Below are positions 26,601-32,600 of a stretch of DNA of 64,000 nt, piece by piece. The translations under genes and the position numbers were made by a program. The DNA comes from Pectinophora gossypiella. Lineage: Eukaryota > Arthropoda > Insecta > Lepidoptera > Gelechiidae. The DNA lies in NCBI RefSeq assembly GCF_024362695.1, contig NW_026063268.1:124001-188000 (forward strand), given 5' to 3'. The notes under the pieces were generated by a model. The model saw only the letters and a program-made list of their open reading frames with translations. It did no database searches and had not been told where the DNA came from. Each line of letters opens with the position of its first letter. Position 1 is the stretch's first letter.

Positions 26601-29600
26601 TAATTAAGTAGTCGTTACATAAGTCATGTCAGGGGCCTTTAGCGGCTCAATAGTAACCCTAACACCAGGGTTGATGAGGTTGGTAATCCGCCTCACAACC
26701 CACACGATAGAAGACGAATCAAGTATTTTGATTAGTGTAGTTAGGTTTTTTATATTATGTGTAAAAAATATGTCTAATGATTATTATGCGTATTGATCAT
26801 TAGGATAAGTTATAATATGCCTTGTTAAATTATGACTTTATGTTTTTAACAATAGGGAATCGTTTTGAAAAACTCAAAAGTTCGGCCATGTTGGAATACC
26901 TTTTTTTGACGTGACTTATTGTAAAAAAAAAGTTTTCATCTCGAGCTCCTCCGTGCTTCGGAAGGCACGTTAAGCCGTTGGACCCGGCTGCATTAGCAGT
27001 CGTTAATAACCACCAATCCGCACTGGGCCCGCGTGGTGGTTTAAGGTCCGATCTCCCTATGCATCCATATGGAAGGCCCGTGCCCCAGCAGTGGGGACGT
27101 TAATGAGCTGATGATGATGATTGATTTTTATGCGTAATGATCATTAGGATAAGTTATAGTTTGCCTTGTTAAATTATGACTTATGTTTTTAACAATAAGG
27201 AATCTGAAAAACTCAAAAGCTCGGCCATATTGGAATACTTTTTTTTGACATGACTTATTGTAGATTTGCCGCAGATGGCATTGACCACTTGGCCAGAACA
27301 CTATCTGGCGTATCTTTACTAAAAACCTTAATTTCCGACCGTAGTTTTTACCCCACCAGATAGCATACCCCACCACCACAGGATAGTACCACTACGCACA
27401 AAACCTGCATTTCTAACCCTTATAAGGCCTAATAGGTTTCATTTGAAGACAATTTACGTTCCTAAACTATCGAAGTAAAAAGAAGATTGTAGGGAAATCT
27501 TGTTTGTTAGGTTTTGTTAAGAGCAATTTTGGATTTGTTAGGTTAAAACGTTAAGGAGCCTTGGTAGCTCAGTTGCTAGAACGCTTGCCTCTCACTTTGA
27601 GGTCGCAGGTTCGAATCTTTCTGGCCACGTCTTTCCCTCAGCGCGAGCGTTACAGATTCCGATGTGGTAGTAGTTTTACAGCTAGTTACATAATGGTGCT
27701 AATTCCTGTAAATACCATCTAATTTTATTTTAAGTTATATCTGTCATTTTCTTATCCACCGAAAAGGAAAAGGACGGGTAATCGACAAGCATAAAATTTA
27801 TGGAACACACGTCAATTTTAAGGACAAATCTAAAACAACCGTCTAAAAATTTTACATCAGTCAATAACCCGACACAGGTAAGACAGCACGTCAAACGGAT
27901 TGCATACCAGCGCAGCGATATACCTTTTTGATTCGCCCGGGTTATTCATTCATTTACTCATTCTTCCTAAAATTAAGAGCTGTGAATCATCCGTTCCTTT
28001 TCTACGGATATGAAAATGACGGATATAACTTAAAATAAAATTAGGCGGTGTCTGCAGGAATCGGGGCCATTATGTAATTTAATTTTTGCGTTCAAAAAGC
28101 GCCAATTTTGTAAGCCAATTTTGAAAAATAAATATTTTTGTTTTTTGCATCCACCAACCCGCATTGGAGCAGCGTGGTGGAGTATGCTCCATACCCCCTC
28201 CGGTTGATTGAGGGGAGGCCTGTGCCCAGCAGCGGGACATATATAGGCTGTTTATGTATGTGTGTATATTGAGGCTTTTCGGCGGGAAACGGGAACGGGA
28301 CAGTTGCTTTCTTCATTGAGTAATCTAAATAATTAATACGAAGTGGTGTTTTGTGGTTAATGATCGCATTAAGTTAGTCGGAAGACATTCGCGAGTGTTA
28401 TTATATTGGAGTATTCAATAAACAAAGTGTATCTGCCTATTTTCGCTTCGTGCCGGGAAGCCGCTTCATAACTCAAAAGTTTATGCGGACTTTTGAGTTA
28501 ATTCGTTTGGGGTTCGGAGTAGGAGTCTACTCCGAGGGTGGGGGCTTGGGTTTCATCATCATCACCTTTCATCATTTCATTAATCATCAAGAAAAAAAAT
28601 ACATAAGACATGGCTGTATGGGCATAGTTCCCTTTGCCTTACCCTTCGGGGAAAACCAAAACAAAAAAAAAAGTGTGTATATTGACTATCTATTGGTCGT
28701 TAGTCTATGTAGCATTGTGCATCCATTAGAAAGGGCTTAGAATGCTGCTGAACGCCCTTCGCCGGTTGGTCTCCAAATCTCACAAGCATGCTCTATGGTA
28801 ATTAGGTGAATGCTCAAATCCGTGGGAAATAGATCGGAGGCTGTAGATAGCTCGCTCCTTTGCCTTTTCCCTGTTCGCTCATAGAAAACTATACATAATA
28901 GATAATATATTTTTTTAAGTTTAAATAAAGTGTTAGAATACTTAAATATAATAATGCTTCATAATATTATAATCTAGACTACAAGGTAATAAGCAATGTA
29001 TCTTTAACTTAAACTACCATAATATACTTGTAAACTCTCTCTTTATGGTACAGTGTCCGCTTAGCTAACCTGAAGATTTTTTAATTGTTTTTTTGGGGTT
29101 TTTTTTTTCTTATTTTTTTTAATTCGGTTCATTTGTTATGTTTTATGGAATTAAATATTTTAATAGATGCATTAAACATATCCGAAAGCTTATATGACAG
29201 ATGAAGTCTTTTGACTTCTTCGTGTTAATTTCGTCTTTCGTCAAAAGATTTTTTTTGTACGAGAATAAGTTTCCTTGATTAAGTTTCCAAATACCTATTA
29301 TAAATAAAATATTATTCAAATAAAAAATAAACCAGGGATGAACGTGGGTTTAAGTATTTGACAGCCAAGCAAAGTTGAATCCGATTATCACTTTGCCACC
29401 ATCATGCTAAGGTCAGCTTGGTATGGCCATGTTAAAAGCCTTTACCCAACGACCCAAGAAAGTGTGGATAGATTGTGTAACGAAGGTTATGTGTGTGAAA
29501 GGTGTGAGTCTGAGATGACTGACAGAGATAGTTGGTAGAGGAACAGATGTTGTGCCGACCACACCTGGAGTGGCATAATGGCAGGTAGATGATGATGATT

Positions 29601-32600
29601 ATACCTTTGTTCCAGGGACACCATCCTCGTCGAAACTCATCAGCTATGATGGTTCCACGTCGACCCAACTGACATTTGAGTGAGTCCATCAATTGTTAAC
29701 TAGCTTACTGCCTCATCACATCACATCATCATCATCACATTTCAAGGACAGAACGTCTATTGACGTTCAGATTCCAAGTTGTCATACTTTCATATTACCT
29801 ATTACGAACCATCAATGACCCATGCTCTCTGTCCGTGAAAGGGTTAACTAGCTTACTGCCTGTCACATCCGTGCTTAGGAACACGCACAACATAACCAGC
29901 CTATATACGTCCCACAGCTGGGCACAGACCTCTTCTCAATCAACCGGAGGACCAACTCCGATGGAGCATACCGCGCTGCTCCAGTACAGGTTGGTGGAGG
30001 CATTTGGCAGTGTCCTAGCCACAGGACAGTCTCAAGTGATGGAAACTCACGAAGAGAAAATTAATCAAACCCCCCCGCCGCCCAGCCATTGCGGGAACCC
30101 CTTTAGGATGATGCTATGTTCAGTGTTGTTATATGATGTGTAATTTTTCAGATCGAGTCATCAGGTGCCGAAAATCAAAGTGGGACCTGACCTTCGGAGC
30201 GCGAGGAAACCTAAAACTGTTAACCGGTGAGATGTACAATCGTCATCCTCTCCAAATTCAAATTCAAAAATATCTTTATTCAGCAGGTAACATAGTCACA
30301 CTTTGAATCGTCATTTTTACATAACGAACGTCTCATACGCCTAAAACTACTGCAGCTCACAACCTGCATAGTCGGGGAAAAGAAGCTGCACGAAAAACCT
30401 CGGCACAGGACCCTAGACGTTCTTTAAGAAAATAAACATAAAATATTGTTATACAATTGAGTAATTTAGCTGCCTAATATCAGTTCTCAGACAGTTAATC
30501 CCATGCATTCATTTATCTTCTAAATAATCACTAACTTTATAATAACCTTTTTTGTAATGCAATATCCCAGTCAGGGGCCTTTGGCGGCTCAATAATAAAC
30601 CTGACACCAGGGTTAATGAGGTTGGTACTCCACCTCACAACCCACACGATAGAAGAAGATTGTCGAATGTATCTTTTCTCAGGTACAAACCGGAGCCACC
30701 GCCATTCGTTCCTCCGCTCCCGTTCCTGCCCACCCTGAAACCGGAAGACGTGCAGAAGAGCATCTTCTTCAACACCGCTTTACAGAAAGCGCTGACTTCA
30801 TCACTCGCACAGATGCCGCTTCGCAAGAGGACTGACAATGGTACGTAAATACAGTATGTTAGTGACATCGTAACGAAAACTTTGAGGGATGATTCAGGCC
30901 ATGATTCTTAGTTGATATCAAGTGGAATTTTCCGTCGCAAAAGTATGGATCGTCTTACTTTCTGACAATCAGGTGATCAGCCTGTAGTGTCCTAACCAAA
31001 CTAGGGGCCACAAAGTAATGTTTCGGGTAGAAATGTGTGTTTAAATCAGGACCCCGATACCGACCCCGCCGGCGTGGTCGACGATTTCCCTCATTCAGCG
31101 CTTATCGCTATCGACCCACTAGGGTCGATTAATAATTATTTCAAATATTTTTCCTCTCAGACGACGCCCTGAGCCGAGGTTCGCGCCCAACTGGGCACCC
31201 TCAGGCCTGTTGTTTTAAACGTTGTACCGGGTGAGAGCCTTCAGCGCTCCCCATTTGTCCGGCCAAGTAGTTAATGCCATCTGCGGCAAATCTACAACAA
31301 GTCACGTCAAAAAAAATGTGTGTTTTAAAAAATGCGCTGCAGTATCAAACTTTCGTATTTCAGACATCCAATCCCCAGAAGAATCTCGTCGAAGACTCCA
31401 CAAATGCGACGTGGCGGGATGCCACAAGGTATACACCAAGAGTTCCCATCTCAAGGCTCACAAAAGGACACATACTGGTACGTACTATAATATCGACTGA
31501 TCGACGAACCTCACAACACTAGCTTACGTACTTTGACACATGGTATAAGAAAACCAGTATGCTCAATCCTATGACAAGCCGCCATTGCTAGCCCTTTGAT
31601 GACGTAATTTTTTTTTTTTTGTTTTGGTTTTCCCCGAAGGGTAAGGTAAAGGGAACTATGCCCATACAGCCATTTCTGACGTATTTTTTTTCTTGATGAT
31701 TAATGAAATGATGAAAGGTGATGATGATGAAACCTAAGCCCCCACCCTCGGAGTAGACTCCTACTCCGAACCCCAAACGAATTAACTCAAAAGTCCGCAT
31801 AAACTTTTGAGTTATGAAGCGGCTTCCCGGCACGAAGCGAAAATAGGCAGATACACTTTGTTCATTGAATACTCCAATATAATAACACTCGCGAATGTCT
31901 TCCGACTAACTTAATGCGATCATTAACCACAAAACACCACTTCGTATTAATTATTTAGATTACTCAACGAAGAAAGCAACTGTCCCGTTCCCGTTTCCCG
32001 CCGAAAAGCCTTTGATGACGTAAGTGTTACCACTGTGTTACCACTGTGTTACCATTAAATTGGTATCTCCAACATTCCAAGGACGTAAATTTTATTATTG
32101 AAAATTAAGTCAATTACTGACTAATGTATCTAATTACTATTACTTGTCACATACATAAAAATCATTTAAAGCAAAGTAAATATAAAAACATTGGTCGTGA
32201 ATAATGTTTTTTTTTACGAAATGGCAACGCATGGTGGGATGACGTCAGCTGGGCTAACCTTGTAATGTTAGCTGTCACTTTTGAGCATACCTCATATCGT
32301 TAAACGTTTTGTGTTCATTGATCTGGCCAAACCACATCATGATGTGACCAACGAGTGATATTTTATTTCATGAAATATGACCATTTAATGAAATGACCGA
32401 ACACATCATGAAGTGATCAATTCTAAGATCTGGCCACGATATATATAGGGTGTTAGTGACATCATCGTAATCGTAATTATGATGGGTGATTCAGACCATA
32501 ATTCCGAGTTTCAAATAATTTAAAAAAAAACAACTCATGAATTTTCCGACAGGAAATTCCACTTGATATCAACTCTGAATCATCCCCCTTAGTATTCGTT

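Noticed and set aside
28450..28740. Open stretch coding for about 75 similar residues, repeated in four places, as a small gene family
   Set aside because: It starts without ATG, lies wholly within the 400-bp retroposon, and its tail is the A-rich end. The similarity follows from the repeat.
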